Both the position numbers and the translations under genes were made by a program. Source: Selaginella moellendorffii (taxonomy: Eukaryota > Streptophyta > Lycopodiopsida > Selaginellales > Selaginellaceae). From it: a stretch of DNA of 64,000 nt. The stretch covers positions 1,404,854 to 1,468,853 of the forward strand of contig NW_003314283.1 of the NCBI RefSeq assembly GCF_000143415.4. Reading direction: 5' to 3'. Below the pieces are notes generated by a model. The model had not been told where the DNA came from. It worked only from the letters and a program-made list of their open reading frames with translations, and did no database searches. Within the stretch, counting starts at the first letter, position 1; every line of letters starts with the position of its first letter. Positions 42,396-54,801 of the stretch are shown here, piece by piece.

Positions 42396-43821
42396 ATGGC
42401 AGACGAGGAGGAAGCCGCGGCGCCACCGTCGCCGCCACCGCCCCGCCAGGGCATCACTGTTGCCTCTTCTCCCGCTCTCGCGCGCCGCCCGTCCCAGCGC
42501 GGCGTCCTCATGGCAATGCAGCAGCGCAGCCGGAACGCGGCTCTCACGGGATTGCTCCAGGCTAGGGTAATGTGGTCGGTCATCAATCTCCCCACTGGCG
42601 TGATCCGCCGGAGCTCCAGCCTCGTCCACAATGCCGTGGGATTGGCTGAGGGCGCACTGGGCGCGCTGAGCGATCTCGCCAAGAACACCGGCGCCACTGG
42701 CGGATTCGTGGTCCAGCAGGCGATCCAGGGCGGCCGCCTCCTCCTCGATGCCGGCGGCATCGGCCGCGGCCAGTCGCGAGCGCCGCCGGTGCGCAGGACC
42801 TTCGCCGGCTCCATGGAAGCCATGACGTTCGTGCGCAACTTCGACATGGAATTCGGCCATGGCCGACCGGATTTCGAGAAGTCGAGCTTCGTGGAGGCGG
42901 TGTCCCGGGCCGTCCAGGATTACAAGCTCATGTTTGCGTACCTCCACTCATCCGAGAACGCGGGATCTCTCGAGTTTTGCCGGAGAACTCTGTGCTCGCA
43001 GGAGGTGGTGGAGTTTGTCAACGCCAACTTTGTGTCGTGGGGAGCGGACGTCCGGAGCAGCGAAGGCTTCCAGATGAGCATAAGCTTGCGAGCTCCTGGT
43101 TTTCCTTTTTGCGCTGTCGTTGGAGCGTCCTCGCCACAGCATTTGTTGGTGTTGCAACAGGCAGGTACTTGGCTCGCTTTTTCCACGCTTTCTTTTTTTT
43201 TTTTTTTCGTCCTGATTCTTTGTGATATTTTTCCCTGGCCAACTTTTGCTTTGTGTTCTTTGTTGGTCTTCTTCCCTTTGTCTGACGCCTAGCTTTTTCT
43301 CCTCTGTTTTATTGTTCTTCCCCTTGGCTTGGCTGGCTGGTTTTTCATGTTATTTTTCTCATGTGTTTCCTTTTTCAAAGGTGAATGGTCAAATGTCTGG
43401 GCTGGAGCTGATTTCCACGCTGCGACGAGTCCTAAAACAGCACGGTGGAGCCCTCTCGGTTGCACGATCTGAGCAAGCCGAGATTGCAAAGTACCGGCGT
43501 TTACGTGATGCAGCAGCGAATCAGGCCTTGTTGGTCCAAGTAAGATATACAATTCCTTCTTTCTGTCCTTGTCTCGTTCTTTTCTTCCTTTCTCATGGAG
43601 AGATAGAAACAAAAGAGAAAAAGATGATATCTTCGCTATCTTAGTATTATATGTCTCGGCACTTCTCACCTCGTTGCTCCTGCTCGTGGTTGGAACAGGC
43701 GCGGTCACCGCAGCAGAGGGTCCACGACAAGAAAGCCAGTGATTCCGAGGAGAGCAACAACAAGAAGAAGAGCGTGGCTCCTGCACCGAGGCGGCGGAAA
43801 TGGTTCTTTCTCAAGAGCTGA
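42396..43821 (+). CDS. PUX10/FAF2-like UAS-domain protein, short form, 3 exons
   Basis: Exons 42396-43160, 43381-43539 and 43699-43821 give 348 residues. The best in-frame junction uses a GC-AG intron at 43,161 (CAG|GCAGGT); the nearby GT at 43,165 breaks the frame. Residues about 165-290 match the thioredoxin-like UAS domain of plant PUX10 and animal FAF2/UBXD8 (L-C-S-Q-E-V-V-E-F-V-N-A-N-F-V-S-W-G, R-S-S-E-G-F-x-M). The middle segment corresponds to the hydrophobic hairpin that places those proteins in the ER or lipid-droplet membrane, from where they recruit CDC48. Unlike them it starts without a UBA domain and ends in a basic tail (R-R-R-K-W-F-F-L-K-S) with no UBX domain, so CDC48 recruitment is doubtful. 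It could also be a truncated duplicate. Confidence 0.75.
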
Positions 43822-45790
43822 GGCAAGCTTCGATCAAGGTGAGAGTTTGTTCGCATGGTTAGAAACTAAGTTTGTTTTCTCTCTCGGTGTTTCTACCGCT
43901 GCAGTGATCATGCGTCGGGTAAAAGAATGTCCGGCTCCAATTGGGGCGCGATTAAAGAAAGGCCGGTCAAACAAGCAAGCACAGCTAAGCTCGATTGATT
44001 TGAGCGGGCGAGCGAGCAAGGGAACAAAAAAAAAAGGAAAAGGTTGTAAGTTGCTCGCTAAAAGCTGGGTCGAGTTGGTTGCTCGAGAACTTAACTCGCA
44101 CTGAATTTGGATCTCGTCGCAACTGCCAATGAAGAACACATGCGCTGAATTGATTGGACGATTCTTCTCTCGTCTCGCAACTTTCTCCGCATTATAGAGA
44201 GATGTACGCTTTGGAGCTAATGCTGGTACGGCCGTCGCCTAGTTGCCCCAGCCACGGCCGTATGGTTCTATCTCCACGCACAGTTCATTGAACGATTCAA
44301 CCATTTTTTTTCTCGCTTTGGTTTTGCTTGCTTTGGACAAAGAGAAAAAGGGGATACACATTGATATCTCGGCTCATCATCGCATCGCAGCCTCCCCCGT
44401 GGCCACTTTGACTCTGAACTCCGCCACCTTACTTGATGCCGGGGTGATCAGCGACATGCATGACGTAGCAAGCAAGCCCCTGCCACCTTTTACATTATTA
44501 AATAGAATTTCCTGGTTCATTGTCAACACAAACACCATCATCATCTTGCATAGCAATTGCAATCCCTCGTCAGGCTTGAATGGGGAGGAAGTAGAAGAAG
44601 AATGAGAAGCTTTTGCTTGTGGGCAAGAAAGAGCATCACTTTCTCTGGGAATTTGACTTTGATTTGTTGCAAGAGAGGGGGATTTCAAGGAAAGGCCTGC
44701 TACTTTCTGCTACTGTTGTTGCTGCTGCTGTTGCTGGCTGGAAGAAGAAAGAGAAAAAAGAGAAAGCAAGAAAATAAAAGGTGGTGTGCAATTAAGTAAA
44801 TGGGGGACTTCCAAAAGCAGGTCTCTTTCCAGCTCATGCACTGTTGTGTTTAATCCAGACCACCATTAATCCAGAGGGTTTGGTTGGAGTACCATTTTAC
44901 CACTAGATAGCCCCCCCAGCCCCCCTTTCTGAAGCAAGTTACCACACCAGTCAACATTGTCTCTTCACTTTTGAAGTGGACTCTCCATCCATTCCATTCC
45001 ACATTTCATGGGAAAAAAATCTGCAGAGAAAGGCCAGCATTTTGCTTAAGAGCAGGAGTGTGAGCATACAATTGGGCTAGTTCAATTGTTTCAATGTTGG
45101 CTATCAAACTTGGCCATGACCCTTCTCAAGTTACTTCTTCGTGGGCAACTATGTGAACTATGCCACTTTCAATTCTGCAACTCCCCCAAGAAGCTTCTAT
45201 AGGGACTTAGCATTGTCACTGTGTGTCTTCACTCATGAAACTATAACCAAATTTACTACATTGCTCGAATTCCATGAATTCTAACAAGTTTCACTCCCTC
45301 TCTTGCTTGCTTGCTTATAAGTTGTAATAACTCTCTCCCATCCCACCAAACTCTGAAAGCTCTGTGGACTTTCTTTGCGTCTTGCCCTAGACAAAGCTTG
45401 GGAAAAAGTCCCATGCGCGTCCAATGTGGCCTGGCTGGCTGGCTACACAACACACACACGAGCTTTTGTCTTGGTGTTTAAGCATTAGGGCGCCATACGT
45501 GTTGGTCACGTGGCAAGTATCATGCCCACGTCACTTCTACGTGGACCAGCCAAGATTTCGAGCTCTCGTTTGAATCTCATCTCAATATATCCAAACAAAC
45601 GAGCATCCATGTAAAACAAGCTTTGTAGCATATCAAGATCCAGGCTATGATCCAAAGCATGATGATATTATAGATTTCAAAGTTTTTTAGTATGGTTGGT
45701 GGTCTGGACATTTCATTTTCTTTTTGCCAAATCATGCCATGCTGCTGCTGGGATATCGATCGATCGATCGATCGAGAGGGTGTCTATCAG

Positions 45791-45821
<31 letters not shown>

Positions 45822-45918
45822 TGTGCATACAGTGAGATCTCTTCTCTCTCTCTCTCGCTCGCTCGATCGATCCATCCATCCAAAAGAAGAGGATGGTTCT
45901 AATCCAAGCTCTCGATGA
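43822..45918. other. Intergenic region between the PUX10-like and GH3 genes
   Basis: About 2.1 kb lying between two 3' ends. No supported gene. It contains CTG/TTG-rich stretches near 44,700 and simple repeats at 45,757-45,820. Confidence 0.55.
45757..45820. repeat. Microsatellites (GATC)n and (AGC)n
   Basis: A run of GATC units near 45,757-45,775, then nine AGC units near 45,792-45,820. Confidence 0.9.
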
Positions 45919-46641
45919 TCAATGCACGCCATTGGAGTTCGCCCACTGCGGCCGCACGGGCGACCACTTTGGCAACCGGGGACTGAAGTAGCTGCTCACC
46001 ACCCGGGCATTGAGGAGCTCCACGATGGGCGTGAACTTGACGCAGCGCGGGGTCTTGTACTGGTTGATGGAAGCCCCGCGGCTGAGCGCGTAGTCCATGA
46101 GCTGATCGAAAGTCCCCGGCTTCACCACCTTGATCTCTAGAGGACCGATGCTTCGATCCGAGACTCTCCCCTGCCGGTAGACGCTGTCCAGCGATTCCTC
46201 GATGGCCAGGCAGCACTCCTCGAGCACGTCCTTCGGGATGGGCGAGGAGCTCCGGAGCTCCCAGAAGAGGACGTAGTGGCCGGGGATGGTGGTGGTGTCG
46301 GCGTAGCTCGTGTACTCGATGAGCCGGGCGCCGTAGCTGGACTCGATGCCCGCGGTGGCGCTGCGCACGGCCTTGGCCAGATCCTCCTCGCCCGTCTTGT
46401 CCGAGTCGATGCTCAGCACGACGTTCTTGCGGCACACGAAGGCGAATTGGGGCGCCGAGTTGTGGAAGCCCGTGACGCGGAGGATGTCGCCCACGCGGTA
46501 CCGGCACAGCCCTGTCGAATCACAGGCGTGATCATCAGCCTTGGAGGATCCCCACAAAAGAAGAGAGAAAGCAAAGGTGGTGACCAGAGTAAACTCAGCT
46601 ATGGCTGCCAAGAACACACATATAGCACACCCACTGTCACG

Positions 46642-46672
<31 letters not shown>

Positions 46673-48166
46673 CGCCAAAGGAGAGCTTAGAAGCTTCCCT
46701 CTATCAGTCGAGATCGATGATCTTACCTGCGTAGGTGGTGATGACGAGCTCGTACTCGTGGCCCATCTTCACGTCCACGAGCTCCACCAGCTCGGACGGA
46801 TCCGGCACCCTGGGCGCCTTGCTCTTGCCGCTCTTGGGCTTGATCTTCTTCTTGGCAACGTTATCGTCCTGGTCGGATGAGGAGGAAGCCGCGGAGTCCT
46901 CGTCGGAATCATGGTGGAGCACGGGCAAGAACTCAAAGTACGCCATGTTGGGCAGCAGAGTGTACGAGACTTCCGATGGCGGGCACAGCGGCTGGAGATT
47001 GATCCCAAAGTAGCACTCAGAGGAAGCGTACATGGTGCACACGAGCGGCAGCCCCCCGGAGTAGTAATCGAGCGTGGGGATGTACTGCGCCATGGTGCCG
47101 GTGACGATCACGTCGATATACTTGGTGTTTGGCCACAGCCGCGCGATGATGCCGGCCCACGACTCCTTGCGGCACTGCTCGGCGATGTCGTCGGCCAGCG
47201 CCGGGTCGGGGCGCGGCATGAGCGCCAGCACCGCGCGGCGCGCCGCTGCGTCCACAACCAGCTCGTTGAGCCCGCCCGCGCGGATGTCGTCGCACAGCTC
47301 CCGCCAGTGGGTCTCGAGGAAGCGGATGGCGCGCAGGAATCCCGAGGCGAAGACCGCGCCCATGCGAAGAACTTCATGGCGCTGGAGGAGGCCGCACAGG
47401 AGCTGGCAGTACATGCTCTGGTGCGCGTCGGGGCAGAGCACGGTCTCGTTGGGGCTCGTGTAGACGTTGCAGGGATCGTAGGGGCGCTCCGTGAAGTAGC
47501 GGCTCTTGTAGTAGCTGGTGAGCACTGGGCGCGCGAGGAGGCCGCCCGGGGTCTTGGCCTCGGATTTGATGAAGAAGAGGTACATCCCTTTGCCTTGATC
47601 CAGTCCCGGGAGATACCTGCGCAGCGCATGCACGAGTTTGTCAATCGCTAGCTCGAGCACGATCAAGCTCGAGACCACACTCACTGGTTCATCACGGGCA
47701 TGAGGAGGCTGTAGAGCAGGCAGCGGCGCTCGAATTCTTCCGAGATGGTGGGCATGAGTTTCCTCTGGCCAGCCGACGTTCCCGAGCTGAGAGGAGCAAA
47801 ATTGTGAGTACCAACATCGAGATCGCCATCGCCCAACATCGCAAATGGAAAGAAGGATCGAGAATTTCTTTCTTACCTGGTGAGGAACTCGGAGATGGGA
47901 TGGGCGGAGAGGATGGGCGAGGTGTCGCCATTGGCAATGCGTTGGATCTCGGGCTCGAGGTCCTCGTAGGTGATGACGGGCAGGCATTGGCGGAACGAGG
48001 TCTTGTCGGTGCGGCCATTGAGGCCGTGGCGTTTGAGGTACTCGGTGTGAGCATTGCGCTCCAGGATGGCCGACAGCACCGCCGACTGGACTTCTGCCGC
48101 CTCGCTCGTCACCTTCTCGATGAACTGCAAGGCTTGCTTCTCCCGCTCCTTGTGCTCCAGATTCAT
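45919..48166 (-). CDS. GH3 acyl acid-amido synthetase, 4 exons
   Basis: Minus-strand exons 48166-47877, 47786-47685, 47616-46727 and 46511-45919 join in frame with GT-AG introns to 624 residues, close to the family's usual 570-620. The three ANL-superfamily motifs are present: S-S-G-T-S-A-G (residues 97-103, split by intron 1), Y-A-S-S-E-C-Y-F-G, and Y-R-V-G-D after intron 3. GH3 enzymes adenylate a carboxylic acid hormone (IAA, JA, salicylate or benzoate type) and join it to an amino acid in the cytosol; the substrate class cannot be fixed by eye. An insert of about 40 residues, acidic then Lys-rich ([15 protein letters not shown], then K-K-K-I-K-P-K), lies between Y-F-E-F-L-P-V and L-V-E-L-V-D-V and is unusual. 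The third intron (215 bp) contains an (AATC)n run. Confidence 0.95.
46643..46673. repeat. (AATC)n microsatellite in GH3 intron 3
   Basis: Seven to eight AATC units within the last GH3 intron. Confidence 0.9.
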
Positions 48167-48230
48167 CTTGCCTTTGCGAAGTTGCTGCGAGTTTTGCGGG
48201 GCGCGTGTGATCTTCTCTCCTCTGCAACAC

Positions 48231-48237
48231 TATATAG
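48231..48237 (-). promoter_or_regulatory. Candidate GH3 TATA box
   Basis: CTATATA on the minus strand, about 65-70 bases upstream of the GH3 ATG and inside a short leader. The position is plausible for a plant TATA box. Confidence 0.45.
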
Positions 48238-48396
48238 AGCTCAGATTATCGTTCCAGCGGTGAAATGCTTCATGCAATTCTCTTGACCCCTTCCACCACC
48301 ATTACCAGCACCACCACACCACCACAGACAATGGATCAACAAGGAATGGATGTTCCAAATGATGAGGGGAGCCTAAAGGAGGGGCGCCAAGCACAA

Positions 48397-48402
48397 GAGA
48401 CA
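48397..48402 (-). promoter_or_regulatory. Candidate auxin response element (TGTCTC)
   Basis: GAGACA on the plus strand is TGTCTC on the GH3 sense strand, about 230 bases upstream of the ATG. TGTCTC is the core bound by ARF factors in many GH3 promoters. A single hexamer is weak evidence. Confidence 0.4.
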
Positions 48403-48409
48403 TACCACC

Positions 48410-51400
48410 ACCACTAGCAAAAGAAAAGTGTGGAGGAAAAGAGAAGAGATCTCTATTGGCGAGCAGACGAGCGAGCAAGGGTGTTTGGCAGCCTATCTAT
48501 GCCTAGAGCGTCGCTTTGTGTATAGACTAGAGCGTGTATATGTACGATCCAGTGGAGCGAGCGTGTGTGTTGTATTTGTAGGTAGTCCACGAGACCAAAA
48601 GCCCAGGGAAAAGCACACCGGCAAAGGGAGAAAAAGAGTGCTAGCGTCTTTGACAACAAGCAAGGGATATGGAGTGATCGCTCAACTCGAGCTCTAACTT
48701 ATTCACTCTGGGAAGAAAGATCACACACAAGCCTGAGAGATGGAAGAGAAAGAAGAGATAAAAAGAGAAGAGTGTTTGAGCGAGGTGTTTACCACAAGGA
48801 CGGATTTTATAGAGATGACGGAGGGACCCTTCGTGAAAAAAAAAATAAAAAAGAGAGAGAAAAAGAGCTTTTTTTTTTTCTTCTTCTCGTTGCGGTGGGA
48901 CCGAAGCGAACTAACACCAAACCAAAGTACCACAGACCAAGGACTCGTATTACTCTCTCTCGCTCTCCCAGCAAAAGAAAGTCGCAATTTTCAAAGGGGG
49001 CTAAAACAGCTTTTGGCGAGCTCCGGTGAGTGAGTGAGTGAGTGATGAATGAATGAATGAATGAATGAATGAATGCAACCGGGGAGCGAGCGAGCGAATT
49101 GTTGAGAAATTTTTATACGCGCAAGGAGGAGGAGCCCAGAGAGATTTCCCTGAATCCAAAAACCTCTTTTGACCATTCAAAGAGAGGAGTCATGGGGGTG
49201 TGTTCTTGCTTGGCGAGATCTCGCGCGCAGAGCTAGCTGGGATGTTGGAGGACTGACCGACTTTATAAAAACACGCTCTTTTGTTTGGAGAGCATTGTTT
49301 ATACAATTGAGGAGCGCGAGATGGAAGAAGAAGAAGAAGACGACGAGGAAGAATGAAAACAATGCAGGGCTTCTTAATGCACAGCACAGATTATGCTGCT
49401 GCCAGGAGCCAGTGCGTGCAAATCGCGAAGAAAAACAAACCATGTTTTAGAGAACCCATGACACAAAACACCCACCTTTAGCGAGAGATCTTCCTTAGAA
49501 CTTGTGAACGTAAGAGTCGGGATTTGTTATCTTTGTTTGATCCGGATCTCTTAGGAGATCGAGAGCGAGCGAGCGAACAAGCGCGTGATCGATCGAGAAA
49601 GAGAGAAGACCGGAAAGGCTCTTGATGCAAAGCTAACATCTCCTCCATGGTTTATATAGTCCCCGTCTCTTGGAGGCTGGGATATTCGTGGGCGAATATG
49701 CTGCTGGCTTGCACAGGGACATGATCATCATCGTTATCAGGCAACAAGGAAGCATTGTTGGAAATTGTTTCAGTGTTTTGCCGCTGTTCACCCATGTCGT
49801 CACGACTCCATCTTCCTCGTTCCCTCTCACTTGCATGGCCCGGCACCAGACACGGACTAGTTCGTCTATAAACGCCACCGCCACCGCCGCCACAGCCACC
49901 GCCAATTTACAAAGTAAAAACTTCTTCCATTCCATTCCTCTCGCCACGGATCGAAGGAGAGAACCGAAGTTCCACCACCCAAGTTTAAAGGAGGTGGCCC
50001 AGATTTACATGCGTAAGACACCAAGCACAAGTTTCTATCTCACTTGATGACCCAAGGGTGGCATTTAATGACCAGGGGACCAAACCCAAAAGAAAAATAA
50101 AAAAAAATTCACTCGGGGAGGCTTTGACTGGTCTACCCATTGACCGCGTAGAATGGACGACACGACCTCCTCCAAATCTAGGAGGCCTACCGCACGTGAG
50201 ATGGGCCACTCCGCCAGCCACAGCCAGCCAAACAAATGCCCTAATTACTCTCACTCCGCCACCCTGCAGCGTGGATTTATGGCAAATGCTTTTGCGCAGC
50301 GTCGCAGGAAACACGAGAGGAGGAGTTGTGCAAGCGAGCTAGCGAGCGCCGAGGAGGAACAAAAGTAACAGCGACTGGAATGGAGAAGGATTGCCAGGAA
50401 TGCGACCACCATTTTTCTTTCCACCACCTTTTCTCTTCTTTGTTTTCTCTGTTTGTTTGTGATATGAACTATCTTTTTAAGCATGGTCCGGGGACCCCGG
50501 GATTGCATGAGTGATCCACTCAACCGAAATCTCTCCCCGCCTTGTTTGTGTTGTGTTGTTTATTGGTACGGAGGGCTCTTTCTTTGGGAGACAGGATCCC
50601 CGTCCTGGGGATGGATCGAATCTAGCGAGAGAGATTGAATAATACTCCGCGAGCTCTAAAGGGGGGCCAGCAGCACGCGTTTACAGGATGAGGATTACAG
50701 GCTCACAGCAGCTCTGGCCGGACGGGCTTTGGTGATAGTTACGGAAACTCACGGAACATTCGTTTGTTTTGTGGAGAAAATGGTCCTTTTCATCAGAAGC
50801 GTAATCTATTCAAGTTATTATATAAGGTTGTGCAACATGAGATGAACACAGTGTTGCTGCTGCTGTTGTTGTTGTTGAGTTTGTGCTGTTGCTGTTTGTC
50901 CAATCCAGCCAAGCGTGCAAGTGATGTACCACTGTTGCAATTGACATCGTCCTAGGTGCTTTTTGCACAACCACCGTTGACACATCAAATGGTGGAAAAA
51001 GCCCCGTGCTGTCAGCATGCCACCCAACAACCGGCAAACAATAGGCAGCCACGGCAACCCCCCCCCCCCCCCCCCCTCCCTCCACAGCGCCCACGCTCGC
51101 CTCCAAAAACCTCTAAACTTACAAAACCACTAAGCAAAACAGTGGGCTGATCAAGGGCGGTGGAGATGATTACGTGAATGATTGGGTTGGCATGCATGAT
51201 TGGTGGCATAGTATAGCCTAACACGATGTGTGTGAAGCTTGTGTGTGCCAAGCCAGGAACCCCACTCGGTGGATCCCTTTTCGTTTCTTCCAGTGCGGTT
51301 CAATGAAATGCACAGTTGATTCATGAGTTTGCACAGCCCCCACCGATGGATGGATGGATGAACGCTCGCCAACGACGTGATAGCTATCTTGTCGTATAGC

Positions 51401-53255
51401 GAGTACGGCACGACGGGAATTGGAGTGCATTGAAGCATAGCGGAGGAACAGGCCGTACCATATTCTTCCTGTCTATATGGGTTTTGTTGTTGTTGTTGTT
51501 GATGATGATGATGAAGAAGCGGGATGCTTTTTGGTAATAGTACTAGTTGCTGTGTTGCTGCTGGCTGCTGCTGGCTGCTGCGGCTGGCTGCTCTGGTGCT
51601 GTCGCTGCTGCTCTCGCTATACGCCGATTTTTTTACACAGTGGTGGTGTGTGTTTTTGTGGTTGGCTGGTTTTTATGAGGGGGAAAGATCGGCCGGCCCA
51701 GACGTGGAATCTTGAATAGTCGCGTTCGTCCAAGTGTTGTGCTTTCTTATGTGAGGCTCTTTAGCAGACAAGTCTTGCAAGGCCAGCCAACAAAGCGATG
51801 TCTTTTACGCATTTGGAAGTGGGGGAAATGTCTGGCTGTGCCGGCAGAAAAGACGGGGCTTGTCGGGTGTGTACCCAACGTGCCCAGCTGGTCTGGCAGG
51901 GCAGGCCCCGGGCAATGGACCCCCTCGCTCGCCCATGAACCCTATTCGCGCCCTCGTCGCCTCCGCCACCTTTTGTTCTAATGCGGGTCAACCCCCTGTG
52001 GACATTGTTGAGATTCCGCGGGGGCGCAATTTGCTGGTGGAGGAGCAAGCAAGCACAGAGAAACATGTAGATGGCGCAGTAACTTGTGTGTTGTCCTGTC
52101 TCTTTGACCCCGTGATCTTGTACAGCTTCGTCGATTCGCAAATCACCTCTTGCGGAGGGGAGAATCTTTGAGTTTTCGCGCTTGGCGGTTGCTTGGAACT
52201 CTGGATCTTCTATTGCGACGAATTCTCTTCTCTTTCTAAGTTCCTGTGCTGGCTACTTGAGAGCCTTAAAGTTGGTCGTTTTTTTCTTTCTTTTTCTTTC
52301 CAGGTTGATGTGAGCTGCCCTTGTTTGATCCGAACCGAGCACATCGATCCATTCGGGCTCGAAACTTCTGGGCGCGCACGAAAACGATGTGAGAGGGGAG
52401 CAGTAAATTTGTGCTGTGCTCCCTCACTTTCTTCGCCTTGATGGCGTCGAGGAGAGTACGGTGGTCCTGCGTGTCGACGGCCGAAAGCGGACGTGCAGAG
52501 AACTAAGGAATCACGCCTTTGAAACTCAGCAAACTCACCAGTGCCAAACTTTTTCTTACACACACAAGGGCTTAATGTTACGTACCCGGAACAACAAAGA
52601 AGTCATCCCGCCATGGAATCGTCCCGTACTTAGGTACGGACCCCTGAAAGAGCAATGTTGGAAACGCTTTTGCGGCGTTTTGAGGAAGTTCCTCCGCAGT
52701 TCGAGTTGATCACGCTGTACGTTTGCCCCCGCCTTCCCCCAACATTGACTCCGCATCCATAGGCCTGCTAAGTTTAAGCCGTCGATCGACACACGACTCT
52801 TGTGGATTCCATTGGAAAGGAGAAAAAGTCCAATGCTTTTGTTTCTCCACGATCACCGATCGGCTAGTGGGCCTTGATCCCCCAGGGTCCATGTCTAGCT
52901 GTGTCAAACACGATCAAAGGCTTACGAATCAAAGCAATATCCGCGGACAAACGAAAGTCTCCCATTCCAAAGTTGAATCGCGAGCATTCGCTTGCGCATG
53001 GCTTCGGTCATTCTCAACACGTGGTTTGAAAGTGGATCTAGATTGTTTGGAAGTCAAGATTGGAGAAAGGTCAGAGCTTTTTACGTGCTAAGTGTCAATC
53101 CACAACTTGCAAGACTAGCACTTGCAAGACTAGCCTAAAACTTATGTGTACGTGCCAACTTGAAAGATGGCCATGCATGGCATTTGCTGTAGCCTAAAAC
53201 GTCCGCACGTGTTTAGTGAATAAGTCGTCCATCGTCTCGCTCCTTCCACAGCTCA
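48410..53255. other. Long intergenic region upstream of GH3
   Basis: About 4.8 kb with no supported gene. Its open frames are short and of biased composition (Lys/Arg/Glu-rich near 48,740-49,030; poly-C and CTG/TTG tracts near 50,860-50,900, 51,060-51,080 and 51,490-51,620). It presumably holds GH3 upstream regulatory DNA. I looked for tRNA-like or microRNA-like hairpins by eye and saw none. Confidence 0.5.
49028..49074. repeat. (GAGT)n and (GAAT)n microsatellites
   Basis: Adjacent runs of GTGA and ATGA/GAAT units. Confidence 0.9.
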
Positions 53256-53259
53256 ACTA

Positions 53260-54775
53260 GATCCACGCCGCGCTCATCATCGATCGAGACCACGATGTGT
53301 TCGTTGCCAATCTCCTCCTCCAAGCCTACGCCGACGATGCTTTCCACATCTTCCTGGCGATGTGGCAAAGGAACGTCTTCTCCGGTCTCTTGGATATCCT
53401 GTTCGTGTGTTGGAACGGGATGATTAGGAGCTCCAGCCCGGATTCCATTGCTAATCTCTTCCTCAGGATTGTGGCAATGATCCGGAATCGCGGAGGCGAT
53501 GGAATTCTTTTTGGGGATGCCAGATGGTAGCGAACTGTCCTGGAATCTAGCAATCGCAGCAGTTGCCATGAATGGGCAAATTTCTGCAAGCGTTTCTTTC
53601 CTTTTTACGATGACAATGTGGAGTTTGATTGCTTTTAACACGATCCTCCACTCTTGTGTTGCGCACTGCAATTACGAGTCAGCGCTTGATCTCTTGAAAA
53701 AAATGCCAATTGTGAATGAAATCTCAGGCAGCGCTGCAATCACAGCATTGCCGCGAAGGGGCAAATGGATAACGCTTGTGCAATTGTTTGGGCGATCATC
53801 CAGCGGAGCGTGATGCTGTGGATGACCATGGCTGTCGCACTGTTTCGTTTCGAAAGCATAGATCTTGGATGAACTGTTCTTGATGCGATGCCGCTGTGGA
53901 CAAGTTCTTCCTGGAACTCGTTTCTTCCAGCAAGTGCCAGGAGAGGGCATCTTGTTCCAGATCTTTCCGAGAGGATTTTCAAGGAGCTGCTTCCTGCCAG
54001 AGATTTGATATCGTGGAACACGATACTGATGGCGCTGTGCGATCACCAACGCGTGGATCGAGTGTGGCGATCTTCGAAAGAGCTCCAATGGGGGGGTCTT
54101 GTGACCTGGAACACGATGCTCGGGGCATCGGGCGAGAGGATGACGACGATGTTTGATTCGATGCCACAGAGAGACATGATCTCCTGGCGTTTTGATCACT
54201 ACGGCCTTGGCGCAATCGATCTTCGAGAAGATGCCGCAAGCGTCGTGTCGTGGACAGCAATGATCCAAGCCTTTGCCAATCGAGGGGATTTGCATCGAGC
54301 AAGAGATTGCTTCGAGCAAATGCCCGAGTACAATCTGGAACGCGATGATCCACGCGTGTGGAAGCGCGCACTCGAGGGCATGTGGATGGAGCTTCGTGGC
54401 CGTGCTGCTCGGCCGATCACGCCACCGGCGGCTTGATTCTCGACGAGATCACGAGCATAAATTGGATCACAGGTCGCCATGGCAATGCTCTGGGCCAGAT
54501 CCACAGCTCTTCCAGCGACTGCAATCCATCCATCCCAATCCGGCGCTGTGGTCCGTTCTGATGGTGTCACATTCTTGGCGCTTCTCCCGTGCTGCGCTCA
54601 CACGGGTCTGGTCGATCGAGGCGTGGAGCTGCTGCGGTCCATGGCGGGCGATTTCGGGGTTGGCTGTGCTGGATCTGCTGCGGCGATCGTAGAAGAAGCC
54701 ATGAGCCGGGCGAGTGGCTTAAGCGACGCAGCTCGCGATCGATCGGGGACGATGCTACAAAGCCCTAACGTGTAG
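53260..54775 (+). pseudogene. PPR pseudogene
   Basis: Pieces of a PPR protein lie in order but in changing frames: I-H-A-A-L-I-I-D-R-D-H-D-V-F-V-A-N-L-L near 53,257, E-L-S-W-N-L-A-I-A-A-V near 53,525, D-L-I-S-W-N-T-I-L-M-A-L near 54,005, D-S-M-P-Q-R-D-M-I-S-W near 54,155, and G-V-T-F-L-A-L-L-P-C-C-A-H-T-G-L near 54,562. The repeat pattern is clear, but stops and frameshifts break it at least four times. It ends close to the DEX1 start. Confidence 0.85.
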
Positions 54776-54801
54776 AACCCTAATTAGGGTTCTTGCGGGC
54801 G

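Noticed and set aside
46911-47651. 246-codon plus-strand frame, and others opposite the GH3 gene
   Set aside because: Shadow of the GC-rich GH3 exon 3 on the other strand; no family features.
48410-53255. Possible microRNA or tRNA genes in the long intergenic region
   Set aside because: No known microRNA core or tRNA A/B-box pair was found by eye; a covariance-model scan would be needed to be sure.
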